DNA from: Spirosoma lacussanchae
GTDB lineage: Bacteria; Bacteroidota; Bacteroidia; Cytophagales; Spirosomataceae
NCBI RefSeq assembly: GCF_005870035.1
Contig: NZ_SWJG01000001.1
Span: 855,639 to 919,638 of the forward strand
Direction: 5' to 3'
DNA: 64,000 bases
The position numbers were made by a program, and so were the translations under genes. Positions 25,256 to 33,977 of this stretch are shown here, in pieces. Within the stretch, counting starts at the first letter, position 1. The number at the start of each line of letters is the position of its first letter. The notes under the pieces are model-generated. The model searched no databases. It saw only the letters and a list, made by a program, of their open reading frames with translations, and was not told the origin of the DNA.

Positions 25256-28200
25256 ATGTTTAGCAAATTCATTCGCCGGCCCGTATTCGCCATTGTGATA
25301 TCGGTCATGATCGTCTTCATCGGCGTACTGGCTATCAAAAAACTGCCGATCTCCCAATTTCCGGATATCGCCCCAACAACCGTAAACATCTTTATTGCCT
25401 ATCCCGGCGCCAGTGCCGATGTGCTGGTGAAATCGACGCTGATTACCCTGGAGCAGGCCATCAACGGGGTGCAGGATATGCGGTACATCGCTACCGATGC
25501 AACCAGCGCCGGTGAGGCCACGCTCCGGATCATTTTTGAGCCGGGTACGGACCCGAACGATGCCGTTATCCGGGTTAAGACCCGGGTTGACCAGGTGATG
25601 CCGCTGCTGCCCGAACTGGTTCAGCGGGAGGGGGTCATCATTACGCCCATCCAGCCCAGCATGCTGATGTACGTCAACCTCTACTCGAAGGATAAGAGCA
25701 TCGACGAAAAATTCCTGTTCAACTACGCTACCGTTAAGATGATCCCTGAAATTCAGCGGACAAAAGGGGTAGCCAGGGCGCAGATTCTGGGAAGCCGGCG
25801 GTACGCCATGCGCGTCTGGCTGAACCCCGAGCGGATGCGGGCCTACAACATCTCTACCGAAGAAGTGATGAAGGCCCTGGGCGAACAGAGCATCATTGGC
25901 CGGCCCGGCCGGATTGGTCAAAGCTCGGGTATAGCGGCTCAGTCACTCGAATACGTACTTACCTACAAAGGGCGATACAACAAACCCGAGGAGTATGAGG
26001 GTATCATTATCCGCGCCAACTCGGCCGGTGAAAGTATACACCTGCGCGACATAGCCCGGGTTGAGCTGGGTAGCGAATTCTTCGACATCTACTCCAACCT
26101 GGATGGGCATGCGTCGGCTGCTATCGTGTTGCGGCAGAACTACGGTAGTAACGCCAGCGACGTGATCGAAGAAGTAAAAGCCAAACTCGAAGTCATGAAG
26201 GCCTCCTTTCCGCCGGGGGTAGATTATAAGATCAGCTATGACGTATCGCAGTTTCTGGACGCGTCTATCGAGCAGGTTATCGATACCCTGCGCGATGCTT
26301 TCCTGCTGGTGGCCCTGGTCGTATTCATCTTCCTGGGCGACTGGCGGTCGACGCTGATACCGATCCTGGCGGTTCCGGTGTCGCTGATCGGGGCGTTCTT
26401 CGTCATTCAGGCGTTCGGGCTTTCTATCAACCTGATTACGCTGTTTGCGCTGGTATTGGCCATCGGTATTGTGGTCGATGACGCCATTGTGGTGGTCGAG
26501 GCTGTACACGCCAAAATGGAAGAAGAGCCGCACCTGTCGCCGTTCGGGGCAGTCAGAAAAGTGCTGGGCGAGATCAGCGGGGCTATTATTGCCATTACGC
26601 TGGTGATGGTATCGGTATTCCTGCCCATCTCGTTCATGACGGGGCCGGTCGGTACGTTTTACCGGCAGTTCTCGATCACCATGGCCAGCTCTATTGTGAT
26701 TTCGGCGCTGATTGCTCTGACGCTGACGCCCGTGCTGTGCGCTATGCTGCTCAAGAACCACCATGGGCATACCCGCCGGAAAAATCCGCTGACCCGCGCG
26801 CTCGACAGCTTCAACCGCGGGTTCGATAAACTCACCGGACGTTACGTAGGCCTGCTGCGACTCATCGTTAGCCGTCGGTTTGTTACGTTCGCCATTCTGG
26901 CGGCTTTCTGTCTGGGCATTGCTTACGAGAACCAGATTCTGCCAGCAGGCTTTATCCCGAACGAAGACCAGAGCACGATCTACGCCATTATCCAGACGCC
27001 CCCGGGTTCTACCCTGGAAAAGACCAACCAGGTGTCGAGAAAGCTGCAGGAGATTTGTGAAGAGGTGCCAGGTATCGAGTCGATCTCGTCGCTGGCTGGT
27101 TACGAGATCATGACCGAAGGGCGGGGCTCCAACGCAGGTACCTGTCTGATCAACCTCAAACCCTGGTCAGAGCGCCAGCACAACGTGAAGGAGATCATGG
27201 AAGAGCTGGAAGAGAAGTCGAAAAACCTGGGCGCTACCGTCGAGTTTTTCGAACCACCCGCTATTCCTGGCTTCGGTACGTCGGGTGGTTTTTCGATGCG
27301 CCTGCTGGATAAGAACACCGACACGGACTACAGCGAATTCGATAAAATCAATAAGCAGTTCATGGAGGATCTGGGTAAGCGCAAAGAGCTGGCGGGCCTG
27401 TTTACCTTCTTCGCGGCTAACTACCCGCAGTATGAGCTGGAGATCGATAACAACCTGGCCATGCAGAAAGGCGTATCGATCGGCAAAGCGATGGACAACC
27501 TGAATATATTAATCGGTAGTACCTACGAGCAGGGCTTTATCAAGTTCAACCAGTTTTTCAAGGTCTACGTGCAGTCCGATCCGAGCTTCCGGCGGCTCCC
27601 GTCCGATCTGCTGAAGCTTTTCGTGAAAAACGACGAAGGCGAGATGGTGCCTTATTCGGCCTTCATGAAGCTGAAAAAAGGGCAGGGGCCAAACGAGATC
27701 ACCCGGTTCAACCTCTATAACTCGGCCGCCATTCAGGGCCTGCCGGCCAAAGGCTACACCACCGCCGAAGCGATACAGGCTATTCGGGAGGTGGCGGCCA
27801 AAACGCTGCCGAAAGGCTACGACATCGCGTTCGAAGGTCTTTCCTACGATGAGTCGATCCGGGGTAACGAGTCGCTGTATGTGTTCCTGATCGTACTGGC
27901 TTTTGTGTACATGGTGCTGGCCGCGCAGTACGAAAGCTTCATCATTCCGCTAGCCGTTGTGTTTTCGCTGCCCGTCGGCATATTCGGCTCGTTCCTGGTG
28001 CTGAAGGTGATGGGGCTGGAGAACAACATCTACGCCCAGATTGGGTTGATCATGCTGGTCGGGCTGCTGGGTAAAAACGCCGTACTGATCGTCGAATTTG
28101 CGGTGCAGAAGCGGCAACAGGGCGAAACGATCCTGAACGCGGCCATCGAAGGAGCCAAAGTACGGTTCCGCCCTATTCTGATGACCTCGTTTGCCTTCGT

Positions 28201-28459
28201 AGCCGGGCTGATTCCGCTGATTACGGCCTCCGGTGCAGGGGCTATCGGTAACCGGACCATCGGGGCGTCGGCGCTGGGGGGTATGTTGTTCGGAACCATG
28301 TTTGGGGTCATCATCATCCCGGGTCTGTACTACATATTCGGTCATCTGGCCGACGGCCGGAAGATGATCAGGGATGAAGAACATGATCCGCTGACCGAAA
28401 ATCTGGTGCATCAGCTCGATGCGTTTCCTGTAACCGAAGACAATCCTGACCATGTATAA
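25256..28459 (+). CDS. RND efflux pump, inner-membrane transporter (AcrB/HAE1 type)
   Basis: A 1067-residue proton-driven resistance-nodulation-division transporter, the drug-type HAE-1 branch. TM1 lies in FIRRPVFAIVISVMIVFIGVLAI. The proton-relay aspartate pair is in AIGIVVDDAIVVVEAV (TM4), and the second-half relay region is GLLGKNAVLIVEFA (TM10). Large periplasmic porter/docking loops follow TM1 and TM7. ATG at 25256 is chosen over an in-frame upstream start at 25193 because homology begins at MFSKFIRRPVFA. It exports amphiphilic compounds through the lipoprotein adaptor and the TolC-like channel. The next gene overlaps its end by 8 bp. Confidence 0.95.
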   Translation: MFSKFIRRPVFAIVISVMIVFIGVLAIKKLPISQFPDIAPTTVNIFIAYPGASADVLVKSTLITLEQAINGVQDMRYIATDATSAGEATLRIIFEPGTDPNDAVIRVKTRVDQVMPLLPELVQREGVIITPIQPSMLMYVNLYSKDKSIDEKFLFNYATVKMIPEIQRTKGVARAQILGSRRYAMRVWLNPERMRAYNISTEEVMKALGEQSIIGRPGRIGQSSGIAAQSLEYVLTYKGRYNKPEEYEGIIIRANSAGESIHLRDIARVELGSEFFDIYSNLDGHASAAIVLRQNYGSNASDVIEEVKAKLEVMKASFPPGVDYKISYDVSQFLDASIEQVIDTLRDAFLLVALVVFIFLGDWRSTLIPILAVPVSLIGAFFVIQAFGLSINLITLFALVLAIGIVVDDAIVVVEAVHAKMEEEPHLSPFGAVRKVLGEISGAIIAITLVMVSVFLPISFMTGPVGTFYRQFSITMASSIVISALIALTLTPVLCAMLLKNHHGHTRRKNPLTRALDSFNRGFDKLTGRYVGLLRLIVSRRFVTFAILAAFCLGIAYENQILPAGFIPNEDQSTIYAIIQTPPGSTLEKTNQVSRKLQEICEEVPGIESISSLAGYEIMTEGRGSNAGTCLINLKPWSERQHNVKEIMEELEEKSKNLGATVEFFEPPAIPGFGTSGGFSMRLLDKNTDTDYSEFDKINKQFMEDLGKRKELAGLFTFFAANYPQYELEIDNNLAMQKGVSIGKAMDNLNILIGSTYEQGFIKFNQFFKVYVQSDPSFRRLPSDLLKLFVKNDEGEMVPYSAFMKLKKGQGPNEITRFNLYNSAAIQGLPAKGYTTAEAIQAIREVAAKTLPKGYDIAFEGLSYDESIRGNESLYVFLIVLAFVYMVLAAQYESFIIPLAVVFSLPVGIFGSFLVLKVMGLENNIYAQIGLIMLVGLLGKNAVLIVEFAVQKRQQGETILNAAIEGAKVRFRPILMTSFAFVAGLIPLITASGAGAIGNRTIGASALGGMLFGTMFGVIIIPGLYYIFGHLADGRKMIRDEEHDPLTENLVHQLDAFPVTEDNPDHV

Positions 28460-29885
28460 AATACGCCTGCCTATCTACCTGGTAGTGGCCTGCCTGTCGG
28501 TAGCGTTTACTGCCTGCAAGACGCCTGCTCTGGTAACCAGAACCGAAAACCGCACCGTTCCGGTGAGTTACCAAACCTCACAGGACTCGACCAACACGGC
28601 CCGGCTGCGGTGGCGCGAATTTTTTACCGATCCCAATCTGGTATCCCTGATCGATACGGCCCTGGCCAACAACCAGGAGTTGAACATCACCCTGCAGGAG
28701 ATTCAGATTACCCAGAACGAAATCCGGGCCCGGCAGGGCGAATACCTGCCTTTTGTGGGGCTGCGGGGTGGAGCAGGTGTCGATAAAGTGGGTCGCTACA
28801 CGCTGCTGGGCGCAACGGAGGCTACGACGGAGATCAAGCCGGGCAAAGAAATTCCGGACCCGCTGCCCAACTTCATGGTGGGAGCCGTGGCTACCTGGGA
28901 GGTGGATATATGGCATAAGCTGCGCAATGCGAAAAAGGCGGCTGTGAACCGGTACCTGGCCAGCGTTGAAGGCCGAAACTTTACGATCACGAACCTGATC
29001 GCCGAAATAGCCACGTCGTACTACGAACTCATGGCGCTGGATAATCAGCTGGCCATTGTCCGGCAGAACATGGAGATTCAAAATAACGCGCTGAAGACCG
29101 TCCGGCTGCAGAAAGAAGCGACCCGGGTTACCGAGTTGGCCGTGCGCCGATTCGAAGCGCAGGTGCTGAACACCCAGAACCTGCAGTATGGCCTTCAGCA
29201 GCGGATCGTGGAAACGGAGAACCGGATCAACTTTCTGGTTGGTCGGTACCCGCGGCCCGTGGTGCGCAACTCGGCAATGTTCAACGACCTGGTTCCCGAC
29301 AGCATACGGGTCGGCATTCCGTCGCAGCTGCTGGAAAACCGGCCCGATGTTCGGCGGGCCGAGCAGGAGCTGGCCGCCAGTAAACTGGATGTTCAGGTGG
29401 CCAAAGCCCGTTTTTATCCATCGCTGGGTATTTCGGCCGGTATCGGCTACCAGGCTTTCAACCCGGCTTACCTGCTAAAGACGCCCGAGTCGATAATCAT
29501 GTCGCTGGCGGGAGATCTGGCCGCTCCGCTGATCAACAAAAACGCGATTGTTGCTACCTATAACAGCGCAAACGCACGGCAGATCCAGGCGGTTTACAAC
29601 TACGAACGAACCGTGCTGAACGCGTATATCGAGGTGGCCAACCAGCTTTCGAACATCAGCAACCTGGAGAAGAGCTACGGGGTGAAGTCGAAGGAGGTAC
29701 AGGCACTTACCCAATCGATCGATATTTCAACTACGCTCTTCAACTCAGCCCGAGCCGATTATATGGAAGTGCTGCTGACCCAGCGCGATGCGGTACAGGC
29801 CCGGTTCGAACTCGTTGAGACCAAGATGCAGCAGATGAATGCCATGGTAACTATTTACCGGGCATTGGGCGGGGGCTGGAAGTAA
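28452..29885 (+). CDS. Outer-membrane efflux lipoprotein (OprM/NodT family)
   Basis: A 477-residue outer-membrane factor. The signal peptide ends in lipobox FTAC, so it is lipidated like OprM. Two repeated OEP (PF02321) domains show the typical LIDTALANNQELNITLQEIQITQNEIRARQGEYLP and LLENRPDVRRAEQELAASKLDVQVAKARFYPSLGISAG motifs. It trimerises to form the exit duct of the tripartite pump. Its start overlaps the pump gene by 8 bp, showing translational coupling. The operon probably ends near the GC-rich hairpin at 29904-29938. Confidence 0.93.
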   Translation: MYKIRLPIYLVVACLSVAFTACKTPALVTRTENRTVPVSYQTSQDSTNTARLRWREFFTDPNLVSLIDTALANNQELNITLQEIQITQNEIRARQGEYLPFVGLRGGAGVDKVGRYTLLGATEATTEIKPGKEIPDPLPNFMVGAVATWEVDIWHKLRNAKKAAVNRYLASVEGRNFTITNLIAEIATSYYELMALDNQLAIVRQNMEIQNNALKTVRLQKEATRVTELAVRRFEAQVLNTQNLQYGLQQRIVETENRINFLVGRYPRPVVRNSAMFNDLVPDSIRVGIPSQLLENRPDVRRAEQELAASKLDVQVAKARFYPSLGISAGIGYQAFNPAYLLKTPESIIMSLAGDLAAPLINKNAIVATYNSANARQIQAVYNYERTVLNAYIEVANQLSNISNLEKSYGVKSKEVQALTQSIDISTTLFNSARADYMEVLLTQRDAVQARFELVETKMQQMNAMVTIYRALGGGWK

Positions 29886-29903
29886 ATGCTCTCTATCGGC
29901 TGG

Positions 29904-29938
29904 CCCGGGCGGTGGTTCTGTACGAATCAGCGCCCGGG
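29904..29938 (+). terminator. GC-rich hairpin after efflux operon
   Basis: Perfect 8-bp stem cccgggcg (29904-29911) / cgcccggg (29931-29938) 18 bp after the stop. No T tract, so termination is uncertain. Confidence 0.4.
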
Positions 29939-30012
29939 TCATTGGCGTATAGGCCGGTCCGGTATCAGCCCGGGCCGGTCATCGATTCGGCTACAACTAC
30001 CATAAATCCGGC

Positions 30013-30020
30013 TACGTTTG
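30013..30020 (+). promoter_or_regulatory. -7 promoter element for the QorB-like gene
   Basis: TACGTTTG matches TAnnTTTG, about 49 bp upstream of the start at 30069. A second, weaker CCTTTG box lies at 30039-30044. Confidence 0.5.
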
Positions 30021-30068
30021 CGGGGGGAATCCGGCGGACCTTTGTCCTGACCAAAACCAAGCAACGCT

Positions 30069-30931
30069 ATGATTTTAGTAACCGGAGCCACCGGCCAGCT
30101 GGGTACTGCCGTTATTCAGCAGTTACAGCAACTCGTACCGGCAAGCCAGCTTTCTGCCCTGGTGCGAGACGAAAAGAAAGCCGCCCATCTGCTCGAACAG
30201 GGTGTAACGATACGCCGGGGGATTACGACGATACGGAGGCCCTCGACCGCGCTATGACCGGTATAGAAACCGTACTCCTGATTGCGGGCACCGACGAGCA
30301 AAACCGGGTTCGCCAGCACCAGCATGTGGTAGATGCCGCCAGAAAAGCCGGGGTTCGGCGAGTTGCCTACACGAGTCGGGCCCTGAAAGAGCCGGCTACG
30401 CTGGTCAACCAGCTGATGAACGGCCATTTTCAGACCGAAGACTATATCAAAGCCAGTGGGCTAGCCTACACCCTGTTTCAGAACGTGCTCTATATGGACG
30501 CTCTGCCGCAATTTTTGGGTGGTGATGCTGTGTTCGAGCGCGGTATTTATGTTCCAGCCGGGGCGGGCCGGGTTGCGTTTGCCCTTCGAAGCGAGATGGG
30601 TGAAGCCATTGCCAATGCGCTGGCCAGACGCACCGACGGTAACATGACTTACCTGCTGACGGGGAGCGAATCCTACTCGTTTTATGATGTAGCCGAAACT
30701 CTTTCCGATCTGTCGGATAAGGTGGTAACTTACACGCCGGCAGATCCAGCCACGTTTGAAACGCAGCTGATCGGGCGGGGGCTGAGCGAGGTGGTAGCCC
30801 GCCGAATCACCGGGTTTATCACAGATATTGCCCATGGGCAGGAAGACCGTATCAGCCCGGATTTGGAGACGCTGCTGGGCCGTACGCCCACCCCCCTCCA
30901 CGAAGGAATAAAGGGATTGTATAACCTGTAA
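30069..30931 (+). pseudogene. QorB-like NAD(P)H-binding quinone oxidoreductase, frameshifted
   Basis: An NmrA-type SDR resembling quinone oxidoreductase QorB/YtfG, split over two frames. Residues 1-51 (MILVTGATGQLGTAV... RRG) read from ATG at 30069. The continuation (DYDDTEALDRAMTGIETVLLIAG... HEGIKGLYNL) is in another frame. The break falls in a run of five G at 30217-30221; one more G would restore 287 residues, the normal length. The N-terminal GATGQLG nucleotide-binding loop is therefore cut from the rest. Either the gene is inactive, the G run slips (phase variation), or one base was missed in sequencing. An AraC-type regulator lies 53 bp downstream. Confidence 0.85.
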
Positions 30932-30932
30932 G

Positions 30933-30974
30933 ACGCTGGGCCGGGATTTGCTGCTGTGAAGCCTGGCCCAGCGT
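30933..30974 (+). terminator. 10-bp hairpin between QorB-like and AraC-type genes
   Basis: Perfect stem acgctgggcc (30933-30942) / ggcccagcgt (30965-30974), then TTAATTG. It begins immediately after the stop codon, so it is probably a terminator. Confidence 0.5.
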
Positions 30975-30984
30975 TAATTGACTT

Positions 30985-31899
30985 ATGACAACCGGGACAC
31001 TTCATCGCATCGATACCCTATCTGCCTACCATCAGTTTGCCGGTTTGCCCAAACCAGAGCATCCACTCATCAGCGTGGTCCGGTTTGATGATATCAGACC
31101 GCGACAGATCGATAAGCCAAAAGCTATTGTTAACAATTTTTATTCGATCGCGCTGAAACGGAATTTCAACGGCCAACTGAAATACGGCCAGCAGCCGTAT
31201 GATTTCGACGATGGCGTAATGGTGTTTCTGGCCCCCGGTCAGGTTCTTGCCGTTACGACCGATGAACCCGCCGAGCACACCGGCTGGCTGCTGATGATTC
31301 ACCCCGACTCTCTGTGGCGTACTCCGCTGGCCAAAACCATTCGGCAACACGCTTATTTCGATTATTCTATCCGGGAGGCTCTGTTTCTGTCGGAGAAGGA
31401 AGAAGCCGTGGTTGTCAACATCATCCGGCAAATTCAGCAGGAGTATCAGGCTCCGATCGATGCCTTCAGCCAGAACATCATCATGGCTCAGCTTGAGGTG
31501 CTGCTTAACTACGCGGACCGGTTCTACCAGCGGCAGTTCATTACCCGCCGGATCACCAACCACCACATCCTGGACCGGTTTGAGGCAACCCTGGCGGCTT
31601 ATCTGGACAGCGACGAATTGCTCAGATCGGGTTTGCCTACGGTGGCCTACATGGCCAATCAGCTCAATCTGTCACCCTCATACCTGAGCAGTTTGCTGAA
31701 GTCGCTGACGGGGCAGGCTCCCCAGCAGCATATTCATAACAAGTTGATCGAAAAGGCGAAGGAGTTATTGTCGACTACCGATTTGTCGGTCAGTGAAATC
31801 GCCTATGGACTAGGGTTTGAACACCCCCAGTCGTTCAGCAAACTGTTCAGAAACAAGACCCGGTCGTCTCCGCTGGCCTTCCGCCAATCATTCAATTAA
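30985..31899 (+). CDS. AraC-family transcriptional regulator
   Basis: A 304-residue regulator. The N-terminal part (about 1-195) is a cupin-like sensor domain (DDGVMVFLAPGQVLAVTTDEPAEHTGWLLMIHPD). The C-terminal two helix-turn-helix units (about 205-304) carry LPTVAYMANQLNLSPSYLSSLLKSLTGQAPQQHIHNKLIEKAKELLSTTDLSVSEIAYGLGFEHPQSFSKLFRNKTRSSPLAFR. In many genomes such a gene controls an adjacent NmrA/SDR oxidoreductase, here the frameshifted QorB-like gene 53 bp upstream. Its 3' end overlaps the convergent gene by 8 bp. Confidence 0.9.
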   Translation: MTTGTLHRIDTLSAYHQFAGLPKPEHPLISVVRFDDIRPRQIDKPKAIVNNFYSIALKRNFNGQLKYGQQPYDFDDGVMVFLAPGQVLAVTTDEPAEHTGWLLMIHPDSLWRTPLAKTIRQHAYFDYSIREALFLSEKEEAVVVNIIRQIQQEYQAPIDAFSQNIIMAQLEVLLNYADRFYQRQFITRRITNHHILDRFEATLAAYLDSDELLRSGLPTVAYMANQLNLSPSYLSSLLKSLTGQAPQQHIHNKLIEKAKELLSTTDLSVSEIAYGLGFEHPQSFSKLFRNKTRSSPLAFRQSFN

Positions 31900-32470
31900 C
31901 CCATTGGCCAGTCTGGCTTGGTGCCTGTCGGGTAAACAAGCCCGGGTAATCGACTACGAGCCCGGCACCATCAACGGTAATCGTTGCCTCAAAATCGTTG
32001 GGTACATTCTCGTACTGGTAAGTAGTGGCCGAGCGTCGGGTATAACGCTGATGAACGGCCGCGGTTTGCTGAGCCAGCACATCGATATAAACAACGTGAA
32101 TACGCTGAGTCTGTCCGTCAGCCAGCCGGAGCCTGTTGATTGGTAAGGTGTTGGTAAAGGGCGTCAACGAGATGTCGACATCCGTACACCCCCGGTAGGC
32201 CGTCATCTCTTCGTCATTCGCCAGCCAGTTCCCGCTTTCATCGCGACGAAGGTGTAGGTGTCTGGTTTGGGTATTCAGCAGCGTCAGGAGCTGGCAGTCT
32301 GTCGTTTGCCAGTAGGCATCGGTTCTGATCGTGTAGTCTACGCGATACGGACCGAGGTCGGCAAGACCTACAACCACCGAATGGATCTCAAACCCGGTAG
32401 CGCTGGCCGTGATCAGGCAGTGTTCCAGTGACTGATGTTCCAGGCCTGCCCAGAGGAGGGTTGTCTGCAT
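31892..32470 (-). CDS. Putative glycolipid-binding protein (DUF1089-like)
   Basis: A 192-residue cytosolic protein resembling the putative glycolipid-binding family PF06475. It starts with WAGLEHQSLEHCLI, followed by beta strands GFEIHSVVVGL, YRVDYTIRTDAYWQTTDCQLL and RHLHLRRDESGNWLANDEEMTAYRGCTDVDISLTPFTNTLPINRLRL, which is the family core. The name comes from a structural analogy; the physiological ligand is unproven. It is monocistronic and converges with the AraC gene, overlapping by 8 bp. Confidence 0.75.
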   Translation of the reverse strand: MQTTLLWAGLEHQSLEHCLITASATGFEIHSVVVGLADLGPYRVDYTIRTDAYWQTTDCQLLTLLNTQTRHLHLRRDESGNWLANDEEMTAYRGCTDVDISLTPFTNTLPINRLRLADGQTQRIHVVYIDVLAQQTAAVHQRYTRRSATTYQYENVPNDFEATITVDGAGLVVDYPGLFTRQAPSQTGQWVN

Positions 32471-32795
32471 AGTCGTGACGGAATAGGAGTGGTCGATGCG
32501 TTTCGTCTACAGCCTTAGTCAGCTCTTGATTCCTTAACAAATCTGCCGGGCAACTGTTAAGCCCCGTCTCCAATACCGGTTATGGCCTTCACGGATCTGG
32601 TAGTAGCAGAGCGCTGAACTACCGGACCCGCATTGGTGTATATGCCCATTCTTACGTAAATACATGGGTTGATACGTAGGAATACTTGACTACAAGAATC
32701 CGTATTAACCGCCATCAGGACAAGGTTTTATGCGCTTGTGGGGCTGTGGGCGGCTGCGGTACCTTTGCCCCGGACATACTAAACCAAAACTGCCC
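32471..32795. other. Divergent 325-bp spacer with serine-hydrolase promoter
   Basis: No gene detected. It holds the promoter at 32736-32767 for the rightward serine hydrolase. No obvious leftward promoter for the glycolipid-binding-like gene was found. Confidence 0.55.
32736..32767 (+). promoter_or_regulatory. Promoter of serine hydrolase lipoprotein gene
   Basis: TTG (-33) at 32736-32738, a 21-bp spacer and TACCTTTG (-7) at 32760-32767: a near-ideal Bacteroidota promoter. It predicts a start near 32773 and forces translation to begin at GTG 32796 rather than at the ATG at 32730. Confidence 0.75.
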
Positions 32796-33950
32796 GTGAA
32801 AACCTTTTCGAACTCAGTCATCAGTTTACTTATCCTGGCTGCGGTGCTGACTGCCTGCGAGCCCACTGCCAACGTGGGTAAAAATGGCAAATCGCTCGAC
32901 GTAGACGCCCTGGCCAACGACATTGAAGCGCGTATCAAACCCGACGTGATGGGGTACCAGATCGTGGTCTTTGCCGACGGCTCGCTGCGGGCTTCCCGCG
33001 CCGGAGGCAATGCCCGCCGGGCCGCCGACGCGCCCGAACGCAAGATGGATGTAGGTGACAAAATCAACGTGGCCAGCGTCAGCAAAACCGTTACGGCCGC
33101 GGCTTTGCTGCACGCGCTCAACGCCAAAAATATCAACATCGACTCAACGATGTGGGCTTACCTGCCCAAACACTGGCCACTGCACAAGAGCATCAAAACC
33201 ATCACTTTCCGCCAGTTACTGGCCATGCGCAGTGGCTTCCCGAAAAACGTGGCTTCAGACTATGCCTCGCTGAAAGCGGCTATGGTCGTTGGGGCAACTT
33301 CGCCCCGGCTGACGTTCAACTATCAGAACATGAACTTCGCGCTCATGCGGTTCCTGATTCCCAACATAGCCGGTAGCTCTTCCATCACGCCCATGCCAGC
33401 CAATGCATCGGCTCAGAAAATCAGCGAGGTCGAGCAGAAGCAAGCGCAGGAGTATACCGATGCGTACATGAACTACTGCCAGCTCAACGTCTTCGATAAA
33501 ATCGGGATAGCCCCCAACATGGCCTGTAAACCCACCGATGCCAACCCGGCGCTGTGCTACAAATGGGCCGCTCCTGACGGAAAGGGTACCGACTGGGGCG
33601 ATATGACCCTGACCAATGCCGAGCGCGGCTGGAACATGTCGGCCCTGCAGATGGCAACCTTCATGAATGCCCTGCATCATACCTACAAGATTCTGCCCAA
33701 GTCGGTGGCCGATGCCATGCGCCGGGATACGCTGGGGTACGACAACGCAAACATACTGACCAACACGGGGGTCAAATACGTCAAGAAGAACGGAGGCTAC
33801 CCAGCCTCCAGCAACTCGGGCGAAGTGGGCGCGTGGCTGTTTGGTTTCGAGAACGAGGTTTATGTGGCGGTGCTGGTCAACTCTGATCCCAAAGCGGGCA
33901 CGAGCGTATGGACCGACGTTGTAGCGGCTTTCGACGCGTGGTACAACTAG
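32796..33950 (+). CDS. Serine hydrolase lipoprotein, beta-lactamase-like
   Basis: A 384-residue predicted lipoprotein (lipobox LTAC, Cys21). The class C-like catalytic SxxK is SVSK (94-97), with a YQN motif (NYQNMNF) taking the place of YxN. The third motif is degenerate (GEVGAWLFGFE), so catalysis may be weakened or the substrate unusual. A middle insertion with four or more Cys residues (MNYCQL, MACKP, ALCYKW) could form disulfides. GTG at 32796 is the start, set by the promoter. It converges with the M14 peptidase gene 27 bp away. Likely a periplasmic or surface esterase/peptidase. Confidence 0.82.
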   Translation: MKTFSNSVISLLILAAVLTACEPTANVGKNGKSLDVDALANDIEARIKPDVMGYQIVVFADGSLRASRAGGNARRAADAPERKMDVGDKINVASVSKTVTAAALLHALNAKNINIDSTMWAYLPKHWPLHKSIKTITFRQLLAMRSGFPKNVASDYASLKAAMVVGATSPRLTFNYQNMNFALMRFLIPNIAGSSSITPMPANASAQKISEVEQKQAQEYTDAYMNYCQLNVFDKIGIAPNMACKPTDANPALCYKWAAPDGKGTDWGDMTLTNAERGWNMSALQMATFMNALHHTYKILPKSVADAMRRDTLGYDNANILTNTGVKYVKKNGGYPASSNSGEVGAWLFGFENEVYVAVLVNSDPKAGTSVWTDVVAAFDAWYN

Positions 33951-33977
33951 TTCAGCGAAACGGCCTGATCCGGGTCA

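Noticed and set aside
25943..26770. Antisense frame opposite the RND pump
   Set aside because: Rich in Arg/Gln/His with no domain, and fully opposite a conserved transporter.
29912..30931. Intact 339-residue reading of the QorB-like gene from 29912
   Set aside because: Its first 100 residues are not protein-like, and the true N-terminus lies in another frame from 30069, so the gene is better called frameshifted.
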